A stretch of DNA of 64,000 nt from Hypericibacter terrae (GTDB lineage Bacteria; Pseudomonadota; Alphaproteobacteria; Dongiales; Dongiaceae), in assembly GCF_008728855.1 (NCBI RefSeq), contig NZ_CP042906.1, forward strand, positions 2,542,001 through 2,606,000, written 5' to 3'. The notes beneath the pieces are model-generated. The model was not told the origin of the DNA. It did no database searches and saw only the letters and a list, made by a program, of their open reading frames with translations. The position numbers were made by a program, and so were the translations under genes. Shown one piece after another: positions 42,228 to 52,588 of this stretch. The stretch's first letter is position 1. Every line of letters starts with the position of its first letter.

Positions 42228-43637
42228 TCAGGCGGCTTTTTCTTGCCAGAGGCCGTCGCGCATCAGGCTGTCGGTCACGGCCTTGATGGCGCCGCGCAAA
42301 GCGTCGGCGGCCTCGTCGATCTGCGCCTTGGTGATGATGAGCGGCGGCGACAGCACCACGAGATGGCCCATCGGCCGCGCCAGCAACCCGCGCGGCATGG
42401 TTTCGTTGATGATGCGGTTGCCGAAGTTCCATTCGGCCGGCATCGGCTCCTTGGTCTTCTTGTCCTTCACGAACTCGAGACAGAGCATGAGATGGCTGCC
42501 GCGCACATCGCCCACCAGTGGCAGGTCGCTCAGCTCGCGGAACTTCTTCATGAAGTAGGGCCCGATATCCCGCACATGCTGGCAGAGATTCTCGCGCTCG
42601 ATGATGTCGAGATTCTTGAGGCCTGCGGCGCAGGAGACCGGATGGGCGGAGTAGGTGAAGCCGTTGGTGAAATATTTGCCCTTGGCTTCGGGCACGGTTA
42701 CGGCGTCATAGAGCCGGTCCGAGACCAGGAAGGCGCCCAGCGGCACATAGCCCGAAGTCAGGCCCTTGGCGGTGGTGATGATGTCGGGCACCAGATCGAA
42801 GACCGGCTCGGAGGCGAAGATCTCGCCCAGCCGCCCGAAGCCCGTCACCACCTCGTCCGAAATGTAGAGAACGCCATATTTGCGGCAGACCTCGAGCGTC
42901 CGGCGCTGATAGCCCTTCGGCGGCACGATGACTCCGCCCGAGGCCAGCAGCGGCTCGGCGATGAAGCAGGCGACGTTGTCGGGCCCGAGCTCGAGGATCT
43001 TGTTCTCGAGATCGGCGACGCATTTGTCGCAGAACTCGGCCTCGGTCATGCCTTCGGGACGGCGATAGGGATTGGGGACGGGGAGGTGATGCACCGTCTC
43101 GGTCTCGAACTTGAGATAGGCGCGGTCGGCGGGCTTGCCCGAGACCGAGGCCGTCAGATAGGTCGAGCCGTGATAGGCATATTCGCGGGTGATGATGTGC
43201 TGCTTCGAGGGCCTGCCGGTGAAGCCGAAATAGAACTGGACGAAGCGCAGCGCGGAATCGACCGCGGTCGAGCCGCCGGTGGTGAAGAACACATGCTTCA
43301 GGTCGCCCGGCGCATATTTGGCGATGCGCGTGGCGAACTCGATTGCCGGCGGGGTCGAGATCTTGCCGAAGGGTGAGTAATAGGCCATGCGGCGCACCTG
43401 CTCGGCGATCGCCTCGGCCATCTCGTTGCGGCCATAGCCGATCTGCACGCACCACATCCCGCCCATGCCGTCGAGCATCCGATGCCCGTCGGAATCGTAG
43501 ATGTAGGCGCCCTCGCTCTCGGCGACGATCAGGAGATCCTGCGTCTTGGCCTGCCCCAGGTCGATCCAGGGATGGATGATATGGGCATGGTCCTGCTCGG
43601 TGAGCGCGGCGGTGTCGAACTGCAGATTGCGGGTCAT
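42228..43637 (-). CDS. Class III aminotransferase, putrescine/omega-amino acid:pyruvate type
   Basis: A 469-residue fold-type I PLP enzyme of the omega-aminotransferase group (SpuC-like). Typical landmarks: HPWIDLGQAKTQDLLIV near the N-terminus, the glycine loop TTGGSTAVDSALR binding the PLP phosphate, REYAYHGST, the acidic residue in ISDEVVTGFGRLG, and the PLP Lys in ITTAKGLTSGYVPLG. It would move the amino group of a diamine or omega-amino acid to pyruvate. It is on the same strand as and downstream of a polyamine-type binding-protein gene, which supports polyamine catabolism. Confidence 0.88.
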   Translation of the reverse strand: MTRNLQFDTAALTEQDHAHIIHPWIDLGQAKTQDLLIVAESEGAYIYDSDGHRMLDGMGGMWCVQIGYGRNEMAEAIAEQVRRMAYYSPFGKISTPPAIEFATRIAKYAPGDLKHVFFTTGGSTAVDSALRFVQFYFGFTGRPSKQHIITREYAYHGSTYLTASVSGKPADRAYLKFETETVHHLPVPNPYRRPEGMTEAEFCDKCVADLENKILELGPDNVACFIAEPLLASGGVIVPPKGYQRRTLEVCRKYGVLYISDEVVTGFGRLGEIFASEPVFDLVPDIITTAKGLTSGYVPLGAFLVSDRLYDAVTVPEAKGKYFTNGFTYSAHPVSCAAGLKNLDIIERENLCQHVRDIGPYFMKKFRELSDLPLVGDVRGSHLMLCLEFVKDKKTKEPMPAEWNFGNRIINETMPRGLLARPMGHLVVLSPPLIITKAQIDEAADALRGAIKAVTDSLMRDGLWQEKAA

Positions 43638-43775
43638 GGGTGGGTTCCGATGCTTGGCGTCTAGTCGGGTTTCGTCCTTGGGCCCGTAAGCGGGAAGGCG
43701 GACTCAGAAAACAGTTCGCCCGACGGAGCGCTCGGCCTTGTCTTCGAGCGCAGCGCCCCGCCGGGCGAGCCTGAA

Positions 43776-43799
43776 GGCCGGCGCCCGAAAGCGCCGGCC
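43776..43799 (-). terminator. Hairpin downstream of the binding-protein gene
   Basis: A perfect 9-bp stem GGCCGGCGC (43776-43784) pairs with 43791-43799, 6-base loop, 17 bases after the stop of the ABC binding-protein gene. T content after it is low. It probably marks the 3' end of that highly expressed message. Confidence 0.5.
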
Positions 43800-43816
43800 G
43801 GTCTCAGCGGATCGGC

Positions 43817-44923
43817 TTACACGCCGGCCTTCACCTGCTCGAAGATCTGCTGCAGGTCTTCCAGCCGCTTGTTGTCCTGGCTGAAGGTGCCGCGCTTCAG
43901 ATGCTCGCTGGGATCGGCGGGCAGACCAATCTTGGTCAGCGCCGCTTCGCCGGCTTCGGCGAACGCCTTCTTGTTGGAATGGCCGTAGCCATAGGCGATC
44001 AGCCAGAGGCCCGCTTCCTTCGAGATCAGGGCGTTGATCAGGTCATGCGCCTTGTCGACTTCGGTCGCGTTGCTGGTCAGCACGGCGCCGCAGACCCAGG
44101 TCAGCATCCCTTCCTTGGGCGACATCCATTTCACCGGGACGCCCTGGTCGATCATCTTGGCCAGCGTGCCGTTCCAGGCGGAGGCCGCCACGATCTCGCC
44201 CGAGGCGATGCCCTGTTCGAGCACGGTGGCGTCGCTCCAATAGAAGCGGACCAGCGGCTTCTGCGCGGCGAGCTTGTCCTTGACCTTCTTGAGCTCGTCG
44301 TCGGTCATGGCGTAGGGGTTCTTCGCGCCGATCAGCAGGGCCGTGATGATCGCGGTGTCGGTGATGTCGTCACCCATCGAGATCCGGCCCTTGTAGCGCT
44401 CGTCCCAGAGCAGCTCCCAGGAATCTTCCTTGGGCTGCACCAGGTCCGTCCGATAGATGACCGCGGTGTTGCCCCAGTCGACCGGGGAGAACCACTGCTT
44501 GCCGTCCTGGTCGGCGGTGTTGATGTGCTTCAGCGTGTCGAATACATCCGGCCAGTTGGACAGCTTCGAGGTGTCGAAGGGTTGAATGAGCTTGGCATTG
44601 CGCCACTTCTCGATGCGACCGGAGCAGGGATGGGCGACGTCGGTCTTGAAGCCGGCCATCAGCTTCTGGAAGGCTTCCTGCTCGTCCGAGAACACCGGTA
44701 GGTTCGGGCTGGCGCCGTACTTCTTCACATAGCCGGGGAAGAAGTCGGGGGTGTCGTAGCCGGACCAGGTGAAGTAGGTCGCCTGGTTGTCGTCCGCTTG
44801 CGCCAGCTTGCGGGTCACCGGCATGGTGACCAGAGCCACGCCGGCGGCTGTCAGCGCCTGCACCATCTGCCGGCGGGTCATGTCCTGGTTGGCAAGGCGG
44901 CTCTTGAATTCCTTGATATCCAT
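43817..44923 (-). CDS. Polyamine-type ABC transporter substrate-binding protein
   Basis: A 368-residue periplasmic binding protein of the PotD/PotF family. Its N-terminus has a twin-arginine pair (MTRRQMVQALTAAG, about residues 15-28) before a hydrophobic stretch, suggesting Tat or Sec export. The mature part begins TYFTWSGYDTPDFFPGYVKKYG, and the ligand region SPVDWGNTAVIYRTD is typical of spermidine/putrescine-binding proteins. The start at 44923 is chosen for its GGAGGAG site; an upstream ATG at 44950 lies before this site. It is divergent from the two permeases and the ATPase that complete the transporter. Confidence 0.88.
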   Translation of the reverse strand: MDIKEFKSRLANQDMTRRQMVQALTAAGVALVTMPVTRKLAQADDNQATYFTWSGYDTPDFFPGYVKKYGASPNLPVFSDEQEAFQKLMAGFKTDVAHPCSGRIEKWRNAKLIQPFDTSKLSNWPDVFDTLKHINTADQDGKQWFSPVDWGNTAVIYRTDLVQPKEDSWELLWDERYKGRISMGDDITDTAIITALLIGAKNPYAMTDDELKKVKDKLAAQKPLVRFYWSDATVLEQGIASGEIVAASAWNGTLAKMIDQGVPVKWMSPKEGMLTWVCGAVLTSNATEVDKAHDLINALISKEAGLWLIAYGYGHSNKKAFAEAGEAALTKIGLPADPSEHLKRGTFSQDNKRLEDLQQIFEQVKAGV

Positions 44924-45258
44924 GAAGTCTCCTCCCTGAGGAATGGTCATTCTCGACCGTTTTGGTTATGAGGTTCCGTAGCGGTAGCGGCCGAGGACGC
45001 AGGGGAACCGCCCTGCAGCGAGGCCAATGCGGATCGCAACTTACCGTCGCGCTGCATCTCGTCTTCGATGGCCGGACTCTAGCATCCGCGCCAGAATCCG
45101 GGCAAGGCGGCTAACCCTCATTGTCATCTTACAAAAAAGGGCTTGTGGCCCGACCGGGGCCGGTGCCACCATTGCGCCGCAAAAAAGACTGGCTCAAGAA
45201 ATCTTCCGGGAGAGGGGACGTGTAATGGCTGAAGCCGGACGACGCCGGCTGTCGCGTC
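44924..45258. other. Divergent promoter region of the polyamine transporter
   Basis: The gap between the binding-protein gene and the permease operon. It must contain two divergent promoters. The only structure I can name is a short leader frame at its right end (45225-45266). The A-rich run at 45131-45137 and TTGTCA at 45121 may belong to a promoter, but no good -10 fits. Confidence 0.4.
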
Positions 45259-45266
45259 ATGGTTAG
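45225..45266 (+). CDS. Candidate 13-codon Arg-rich leader peptide
   Basis: A frame MAEAGRRRLSRHG follows a strong ribosome site (GGGAGAGGGG, 45208-45217). Its stop (45264-45266) overlaps the first codons of the permease gene (ATG at 45259), which itself has no ribosome site. Translation of the permease may therefore be coupled to this leader. Four of 13 residues are Arg. A chance frame cannot be excluded. Confidence 0.4.
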   Translation: MAEAGRRRLSRHG

Positions 45267-46197
45267 CGTTACCGATCGGGGTCAAGCCCCGGCAACGCAG
45301 GGCGGTCTCTGGACCGCCTTCAAAACCGTGCTTCACAGAAACGAGAGCATGCGCGGCTATCTGCTGCTCTCGCCCACCCTTCTCGTGATGCTTGCACTCA
45401 TGATCATCCCGCTCCTCGGGCTGGTCGTGTTGAGCTTCTGCACGCAAGTCTATTTCGACATCGATTATACCCCGACGCTGAAGAATTATTTCGCGATCTT
45501 CGATCTCGAGAACAACCCGATCTATCTGGTGTTGTTGTTCCGCTCGATCGTGATGTCGCTGACGACGACCTTCTTCGTCGTGATCACCGCCTATCCGATG
45601 GCCTATTTTCTGGCCTTCCGGGTCGGGCGCGGCAAGCTGATCTGGCTCATCCTCATCACGGTGCCGTTCTGGACCAGCTATCTGCTGCGCGTGTTCGCGT
45701 GGAAGATCATCCTGGGCTTCAACGGCGTGATCAATTCCGGTCTGATCAGCCTCGGGATCATCAAGGATCCGCTGCAGTTCCTGCTGTATAACCCGACCGC
45801 CGTGGTCGTCACGCTGACCCATGCCTGGGCGGCGTTCGCCATCCTGCCGATCTACGTCTCGCTGGAGAAGATCGACAAGTCGCTGCTCGAGGCGGCGACC
45901 GACCTGGGGGACACCCCGCGCGAGCGGTTCTGGCGGGTGACGTTCCCGCTGTCGCTGCCGGGGATGATCGCCGCCACCCTGCTCGTCTTCATTCCGACGG
46001 TTGGCGACTATGTGACGCCGTCGCTCGTCGGCGGTACGTCGGGCATCATGATCGGCAACCTGATTCAATCGCTGTTCGGCAAAGCCAACAATGCGCCGCT
46101 GGGCGCCGCTGTCTCCATCGTCATGATGCTTTCGATCACCCTGATCGTCTGCGTCTTCCTCGGCGCCATGGGGCGTCGCCGCTGGAAACAGTCCTAA
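45259..46197 (+). CDS. Polyamine-type ABC transporter permease (PotB-like)
   Basis: A 312-residue inner-membrane permease with six predicted helices. After a polar N-terminus (about 1-30) comes the first helix GYLLLSPTLLVMLALMIIPL. The cytoplasmic EAA loop EAATDLGDTPRERFWRVTFP (about 209-228) contacts the ATPase. It belongs to the PotB/PotH group and forms a heterodimer with the next gene product. Operon order is permease, permease, ATPase; the binding protein is divergent. Confidence 0.9.
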   Translation: MVSVTDRGQAPATQGGLWTAFKTVLHRNESMRGYLLLSPTLLVMLALMIIPLLGLVVLSFCTQVYFDIDYTPTLKNYFAIFDLENNPIYLVLLFRSIVMSLTTTFFVVITAYPMAYFLAFRVGRGKLIWLILITVPFWTSYLLRVFAWKIILGFNGVINSGLISLGIIKDPLQFLLYNPTAVVVTLTHAWAAFAILPIYVSLEKIDKSLLEAATDLGDTPRERFWRVTFPLSLPGMIAATLLVFIPTVGDYVTPSLVGGTSGIMIGNLIQSLFGKANNAPLGAAVSIVMMLSITLIVCVFLGAMGRRRWKQS

Positions 46198-46214
46198 GGT
46201 CGAGGCCCCGCAAT

Positions 46215-47024
46215 ATGGTCGGCAAAGCCAAATACGACGCGCTCTTCATTTACGGCGTCGCCTATCTCATCTTCATCTATGCGCCGGTGCTCCTGATCGT
46301 CCTCTTCTCCTTCAACAACGGGCTCTATGTGGCCTTCCCGTTGAAGGAAATGACGGTCAAATGGTATGCGGAGATGGTCAGCAATCCTGGCCTGACCAAG
46401 GCGCTGGGCGTCAGCCTGCGCATCGCGGCCTTCGTCTCGGTGGTGAGCACGATCCTCGGCGTCCTCGCCGCGAAAGCGGTGACCCGCTATTACCTGCCGG
46501 GGCGCGCGGCGATCACCTTCACCATCATGCTGCCCCTGGTCATCCCGACCATCGTCTTCGCCATCGGCCTCCTGATCATCCTGGCGAAGTTCCTGGGGCT
46601 GCAGCCCTCGACCTGGAGCATCATCGCCGGCCATGTGCTGCTCTGCGTGCCCTTCTCGATGGCGGTGCTGATCTCGCGCCTGCAGGGCTTCGACAAGAAC
46701 CTCGAGGAAGCGTCCCTGGATCTGGGCGAGAACGCCTGGCAGACCTTCTGGCGGGTGACCTTCCCGCTGGCCATGCCCGGCATCGTGGCGAGCTTCCTGC
46801 TCTGCTTCACGACATCGTTCGACGAATATCTGATGGCGGCCTTCCTCTCCGGCAACGACACCACGCTGCCGGTCTATATCTACAGCCAGCTTCGTTTCCC
46901 CCAGAAGCTGCCCGGAACCCTGGCCCTGGGCAGCTGCATCCTCGTCGTGTCCTTCGTGATCGTCACCTTCGCGGAGTATATGCGGCGGCGCGGCGTCAAC
47001 CCCGACCAGGGTTTGGGTATCTGA
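46215..47024 (+). CDS. Polyamine-type ABC transporter permease (PotC-like)
   Basis: A 269-residue permease of the PotC/PotI group with six helices. The EAA loop EASLDLGENAWQTFWRVTFP (about 169-188) is intact. It lies 17 bases after the first permease gene and 4 bases before the ATPase gene, which indicates tight co-expression. Confidence 0.9.
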   Translation: MVGKAKYDALFIYGVAYLIFIYAPVLLIVLFSFNNGLYVAFPLKEMTVKWYAEMVSNPGLTKALGVSLRIAAFVSVVSTILGVLAAKAVTRYYLPGRAAITFTIMLPLVIPTIVFAIGLLIILAKFLGLQPSTWSIIAGHVLLCVPFSMAVLISRLQGFDKNLEEASLDLGENAWQTFWRVTFPLAMPGIVASFLLCFTTSFDEYLMAAFLSGNDTTLPVYIYSQLRFPQKLPGTLALGSCILVVSFVIVTFAEYMRRRGVNPDQGLGI

Positions 47025-47028
47025 CATC

Positions 47029-48132
<1,104 letters not shown>

Positions 48133-48157
48133 TCCCGCAAGGGGGCTCGCCGGCATC

Positions 48158-48517
48158 ATGAGTGTCACGATCTATCACAATCCGCGCTGCGGAAAATCGC
48201 GCGACACGCTGGCGCTGCTGCGCGGCCGCGGGATCGAACCGGCGATCGTCGAATATCTCTCCACGCCGCCCGATGCCAAGCGCCTGAAGCTGCTCCTGAA
48301 GCTTCTGGGCATGGCTCCGCGCGATCTGATGCGCAAGGGCGAACCGGCCTACAAGGAAAAGAGGCTGGCCGACCCCAAGCTCGACGAGGCGGCGCTGATC
48401 GCCGCCATGGTCGCCAATCCGATCCTGATCGAGCGGCCGATCGTCGTCGTCAAGGACGCCAAAGGCGAACGGGCGGCCCTCGGGCGCCCGCCGGAAAACG
48501 TTCTGAAGATCCTCTAG
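48158..48517 (+). CDS. arsC: ArsC-family arsenate reductase (glutaredoxin-dependent type)
   Basis: A 119-residue thioredoxin-fold protein. Catalytic Cys11 lies in HNPRCGKSR, and the three arginines that bind the oxyanion in E. coli ArsC have counterparts at Arg59, Arg93 (IERPIVV) and Arg110 (LGRPPENV). It would reduce arsenate to arsenite with glutathione/glutaredoxin. No arsenite pump or ArsR gene is adjacent, so a housekeeping role is possible. Its stop overlaps head-on with the stop of the convergent DUF488 gene through a shared CTAG. Confidence 0.85.
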   Translation: MSVTIYHNPRCGKSRDTLALLRGRGIEPAIVEYLSTPPDAKRLKLLLKLLGMAPRDLMRKGEPAYKEKRLADPKLDEAALIAAMVANPILIERPIVVVKDAKGERAALGRPPENVLKIL

Positions 48518-49110
48518 AAGAGAGTGGCGGCGGCCGGATAGACCAGCGTTCCCCCGGGACCCGGCACCGCTTCCTTGGTCAAGTGCGCGGGCTCGATATG
48601 GCCCCGCCCCAGGATATGGAACACGGTTTCGCTGGCGGCGATCAGGTGATCGGCGATGATCCGCCGATGGCACCGCCACCAGACGGCTTCCGCGCACATG
48701 ATGGCGCAAGGCCGCTCATGTCCGAGCTCGCGCAATCTCTCCAGGCCCGAGCGAAATCCCTCCGTCGTGGCGTAGTCGGCATAATTGTGGAAGCTCTCGT
48801 TTTGCCAGAAGGCATTGAGCGCTTCGGGAACATCCGGCGATCGCTTGCGCAAGCCGCCCAGGGCCGCGATATGTTCGTAGCCGACCTGCAACTCGTTCAG
48901 AGCCTTCGAGAACGACTCCGTGTTATATTGCGGGTTCGTGCGCGATCGCGGCACGGTCCTGACATCGACGACGAGAGTCACCTCCGCTTCGCTCAACAAA
49001 CCCATGAACTCGTCGAGCGAACGGGTCGAGTGCCCGATGGTGAAGAACGGATGCGTCACGGGCGCTTTGGCAATGCTCACGGATCGTTGGGCGTCATCGC
49101 GCCCGGTCAC
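48514..49110 (-). CDS. DUF488-family protein
   Basis: A 198-residue protein of the DUF488 family. Family landmarks are FFTIGHSTRSLDEF at the N-terminus, VVDVRTVPRSRTNPQYN and the C-terminal CAEAVWWRCHRRIIAD, whose Cys, Trp, Cys, His and Arg are highly conserved. The biochemical function is not established. The four bases ATGA join its start to the stop of the DUF2945 gene, so they are co-translated. Confidence 0.85.
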   Translation of the reverse strand: MTGRDDAQRSVSIAKAPVTHPFFTIGHSTRSLDEFMGLLSEAEVTLVVDVRTVPRSRTNPQYNTESFSKALNELQVGYEHIAALGGLRKRSPDVPEALNAFWQNESFHNYADYATTEGFRSGLERLRELGHERPCAIMCAEAVWWRCHRRIIADHLIAASETVFHILGRGHIEPAHLTKEAVPGPGGTLVYPAAATLF

Positions 49111-49322
49111 CGGCGCACGAGCTTGAGCGCCGTCGCCTTGTGCAAGGCGACATGATCGGTCGTGTCGCTCTTGATTTCATACTGAGGGTCGTCCGCGGTT
49201 GCATGATGGGTGTAGCCCTTGTAGTCCACATCTCTGGTGTGCACTCTGAGAATCCGCCCCCGCACATGCCCCGCTTCCGAGTTCCAGGTGACATGGTCGC
49301 CGATCTTGAATTTCCTGGTCAT
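49107..49322 (-). CDS. DUF2945 (HVA1/TUDOR-like) small protein
   Basis: A 71-residue protein matching the DUF2945 or hypervirulence-associated TUDOR-like domain: KIGDHVTWNSEAGHVRGRI followed by TADDPQYEIKSD. Such small SH3-like barrels are common in soil bacteria and often appear among stress genes. GGAGG precedes the ATG, and the stop overlaps the DUF488 start. Confidence 0.82.
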   Translation of the reverse strand: MTRKFKIGDHVTWNSEAGHVRGRILRVHTRDVDYKGYTHHATADDPQYEIKSDTTDHVALHKATALKLVRR

Positions 49323-49362
49323 GACCGGACCTCCGGAAGCGCCCGCGCTTTGCCTGCGACGT

Positions 49363-50898
49363 TCATCGGCCGGTGCTGCCGGAGGCGTCCTGCTCCATAG
49401 CGGCCTCCGCCTGGAGGCTTTGGATATCGCGGTAGATCGAGGCGACGGCGAGCACGCGCCCCGCGCGTCTAAAGCGAAGCAGGCAGTCTTTGGCCGCGAT
49501 ATCGCCTTCTATCTCGACCTCGTCCCATTTCTCGGCATGGCCGACATAGTTGATCGGGACGTCGTAGTGCTGGCTCCAGAAGAACGGCACGGCAGCGAAT
49601 TTCTCCTGCGCTCCGAGGATGTTGAGCGCAGCTGTCTGACCCTGCCGCTCGGCCACGACCCAATGCTCGACGCGGATCTTCTCGCCGCTGTGCGGATCCG
49701 GCCAGCGGGCAATGTCGCCGGCCGCGAAAATGCCGGCAACGCTGGTCTCAAGATAGGGGTTCACGGAGACGCCGCGATCGATCGCCAGCCCGGCCTGCTC
49801 GGCGAGAGCCAGCCGCGGCTTCACTCCGATGCCGACCACGACGAGATCGGCATCGAGCTTGCCGCCGCTCTTCAGGGTCACGCTGCCGGCATCGATCGAC
49901 GTAACCGAGTCCTCGAGATGAAAGACGACACCATGCTCCTCATGGAGCCGACGGATGAAGTCGCCCAGCTGCGCGCCCATGATCTTCTCCATCGGACGCG
50001 CCTCGGGGGCGACGACACGCACATCGATCTGGCGCGCTCGCAATGACGCCGCGACCTCGAGCCCGATGAAGCTGGCTCCGATGATAACCGCGCGCCGTGC
50101 CGTCTCCGCGGCTTTGATGATGGCGCGGGAGTCATCGAGCGTACGCAGCCGATGGACATGCGGCAAGTCGGCGCCGGGGACCGACAGGCGGACGGGCTCG
50201 GCGCCCGTTGCGAGCAGAAGCCGGTCATAGGGAATTCTCTGGCCGCTCCCGGTCACGACCTCGCGCCGCCCCGTATCGATCGCGGTGACATTGGTCTTCA
50301 GCCGGAGATCGATCCTGTTCTCGGCGTAGAACTCGCCGGGGCGCAACGGCACCCAATCTTCTGGTGCGTTGCCGCCGAGATAATCCTTGGAGAGATTGGG
50401 CCGATCGACGGGCGGCGCGCTGTCGTCGCTCAGCATGACGATGCTGCCGGCGAAATCCCGCCGCCGGAGCATTTCCGCGGCCGCAAATCCTGCCGCACCA
50501 CCGCCGACGATGACGACCCGGTCGGGCGCTCCGGCCGGTGCCTTGCGGGGCGCTGGCGCTTCGCGCCTCTCGCGCACGTAGAATTTCCCGCCGCGCTGCT
50601 CGACCGACCAGCAGGCGAGGGGGCTCAAGGCCGGTGCGCGCAGGGCCTCGCCGGTTCGCAGATCGAAGCAGGCGTGGTGCCAGGGGCAGCGGACGGTGTC
50701 GTCGACGACCAGCCCTTCGGCGAGCGGACCCTGGTAATGCGTGCAGCGGGAGCCGACGGCGAAGACCTCCATCCCACGCTGGACGACCAGCACCTCCTGA
50801 TCGCCGACCCGCCCGACCAGCCTTCCGTCGGCAAGATCGGCGAGCGAGATACCCTGGGTCAGATCGGGGCCGTCGGGGGTCGTCTGTTCCTGCGCCAT
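49363..50898 (-). CDS. Rieske-ferredoxin/FAD-NAD(P)H reductase fusion (AIFM3-like)
   Basis: A 511-residue protein. Residues about 12-110 form a Rieske 2Fe-2S domain with ligands in CTHYQGPL and CPWHHACFD. Residues about 125-420 form an FAD/NAD(P)H disulfide-reductase-like domain (VVIVGGGAAGFAAAEMLRRR; second nucleotide motif VIIGASFIGLEVA; FAD motif IFAAGDIA). The rest is the reductase C-terminal domain. This arrangement resembles AIFM3 and bacterial ferredoxin reductases of oxygenase systems. It could supply electrons to a Rieske oxygenase, such as the one at 12040-13290, which lacks a partner nearby; this is speculative. GGAGAG precedes the ATG at 50898. Confidence 0.88.
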   Translation of the reverse strand: MAQEQTTPDGPDLTQGISLADLADGRLVGRVGDQEVLVVQRGMEVFAVGSRCTHYQGPLAEGLVVDDTVRCPWHHACFDLRTGEALRAPALSPLACWSVEQRGGKFYVRERREAPAPRKAPAGAPDRVVIVGGGAAGFAAAEMLRRRDFAGSIVMLSDDSAPPVDRPNLSKDYLGGNAPEDWVPLRPGEFYAENRIDLRLKTNVTAIDTGRREVVTGSGQRIPYDRLLLATGAEPVRLSVPGADLPHVHRLRTLDDSRAIIKAAETARRAVIIGASFIGLEVAASLRARQIDVRVVAPEARPMEKIMGAQLGDFIRRLHEEHGVVFHLEDSVTSIDAGSVTLKSGGKLDADLVVVGIGVKPRLALAEQAGLAIDRGVSVNPYLETSVAGIFAAGDIARWPDPHSGEKIRVEHWVVAERQGQTAALNILGAQEKFAAVPFFWSQHYDVPINYVGHAEKWDEVEIEGDIAAKDCLLRFRRAGRVLAVASIYRDIQSLQAEAAMEQDASGSTGR

Positions 50899-51005
50899 GG
50901 ATCTCTCCAGCACCCAGCTTCGCCGGCGCGTTCGAAATGCGCCCATCTGCTTAAAGTGGTGTTGCGAGGCCGGGATGACGAGGTCGGCGTCTGGAATATT
51001 CCTGC

Positions 51006-51043
51006 GGCCAAAAAGAAAACGGGCGGCCCCGAGGCCGCCCGTT
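51006..51043 (-). terminator. Rho-independent terminator of the aminotransferase gene
   Basis: A perfect 11-bp stem pairs 51018-51028 (AACGGGCGGCC) with 51033-51043, 4-base loop. On the minus strand it is followed by TTCTTTTT. It lies 70 bases after the aminotransferase stop. Confidence 0.85.
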
Positions 51044-51112
51044 GGATGTTCCGAGGTCTTGCGGCCGGTTTTCCCCGCGACCGCTGTCGCAGGGAAGGGG
51101 CCGGGGTCGCGT

Positions 51113-52504
51113 CTAGGCGGTGATGCCGGTCATGACCGGGGCCGCTTTCTGCTTCGCGGTGCGGGCCAGTTCCTCGATGGTCAGGTCCACGCAATATTCG
51201 AAGGTCGAGAGCGTCTCGTCGAGGCAGGCCTTGTCGTGGGCCGAGGAGATGAACCAGGGCTCGCGCGAATCCGGCTCGCACATGACGCCGTGCGGGATCA
51301 GATGCTGCGCCAGCGTGTCGTAGAAGGTGTAGTCGCTGGTCTTCCAGTCGCGATAGTTGGAAGGCGGCGTCTCGCGGAAGAATAGGCCGCTCATGCTCGG
51401 ATGGCCGGTGAAGCTGTGGGGGATGCCCCGCGCCGTCAGCACCTTGTGCATGCCCGCCTGCATCGCCAGGCCGTAGGCCTCGATGTCTTCCAGCGCATCG
51501 GTGTCGCGCAGGATCGTGAGGGTCTTCTCGGCCGCCGCGAGCGACATGGCCTGGGCCGTGTAGGTGCCGCCATGGGCGACGCCGCGGCCGTAATTGCGCA
51601 TGATGTCCTCGCGCCCGCCGATGCAGGCAATCGGATAGCCATTGCCCACGGCCTTGGCCATCGTGCAGATGTCGGCCTTGATGCCATAGAGTTCCTGGGC
51701 GCCGCCGCGACGCACGCGGAAGCCGGTCTTCACTTCGTCCACGATCATCAGCACGCCGTATTTGGTGCAGAGCTCGCGCACGGCCTTGATGAATTCGGGC
51801 TTGGAGGGAATGCCGCAGCAATTGCCGAGGATCGGCTCGATCAGCACGGCGGCGATGGTGTGGCCGTGCTTTTTCAGCACGTCCTCGAGCCGCCCGGCGT
51901 CGTTATAGGGCACCTGCCAGAACAGGTTCCGGACGGCGCCCGGGATGCCCTTGCCATAGCTGACGATGTCGGGCTCGCGGCCTTCCTGGATGGTGTCGGT
52001 GTCGAGCGTCCACATCGTGGAATCGAACAGTCCGTGATAGGAGCCCTCGAAGGTGACGTAGTGGTCCTTGCCGGTCACGCCGCGCGCCAGGCGCAGCGCG
52101 CCCATGACCGCTTCGGTGCCGGAATTGGAGAACCGCACGAGCTCGGCCGCCGGGACCATCTCGCTGATCAGCTCGGCGACGGTCAGCTCCCGCTCGGTGC
52201 CGAGCGCGAAGACCGTGCCCACCTGCTGGCCATCGCGGGCCGCCGCATCCACCTCGGGATGGCAGTGGCCCAGGATCGCCGGCCCGTAGCCCAGCCGGTA
52301 ATCGATATAGACATTGTCGTCGAGATCGGTGATCCGCGCGCCGCGGCCATGCTTCACATAGACGGTGTTATGATCGCCCCAGTACCGGAAGTTCGAGCTG
52401 ACGCCCAAAGGCAGTTTCTGGACGGCTTTCCGGAAGTGGGCGTTGGACTTGTCGAGGCGGTAGGGGTCGCGCTTGTTGGTCGCTGTTGGGGCGGCCTTGG
52501 TCAT
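51113..52504 (-). CDS. Class III aminotransferase (glutamate-1-semialdehyde aminomutase-like)
   Basis: A 463-residue PLP enzyme of the class III group that resembles glutamate-1-semialdehyde aminomutase, but its regulator partner and neighbours point to catabolism. Landmarks: LPLGVSSNFRYWGDHNTVYV, FSNSGTEAVMGALRLAR for PLP phosphate, TFEGSYHGLFD, IVDEVKTGFRV, and the PLP Lys in CTMAKAVGNGYPIA. It is divergent from the double-HTH TetR gene, with a shared 186-base control region. Substrate unknown. A strong terminator follows. Confidence 0.87.
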   Translation of the reverse strand: MTKAAPTATNKRDPYRLDKSNAHFRKAVQKLPLGVSSNFRYWGDHNTVYVKHGRGARITDLDDNVYIDYRLGYGPAILGHCHPEVDAAARDGQQVGTVFALGTERELTVAELISEMVPAAELVRFSNSGTEAVMGALRLARGVTGKDHYVTFEGSYHGLFDSTMWTLDTDTIQEGREPDIVSYGKGIPGAVRNLFWQVPYNDAGRLEDVLKKHGHTIAAVLIEPILGNCCGIPSKPEFIKAVRELCTKYGVLMIVDEVKTGFRVRRGGAQELYGIKADICTMAKAVGNGYPIACIGGREDIMRNYGRGVAHGGTYTAQAMSLAAAEKTLTILRDTDALEDIEAYGLAMQAGMHKVLTARGIPHSFTGHPSMSGLFFRETPPSNYRDWKTSDYTFYDTLAQHLIPHGVMCEPDSREPWFISSAHDKACLDETLSTFEYCVDLTIEELARTAKQKAAPVMTGITA

Positions 52505-52588
52505 GATGAGCTCCGATCCGATTATGTGCAGCCATTAAATGCGTATATAGTGAAGCTATCAAAACCGCCCCCTGGCTGTCTAGGCGAC

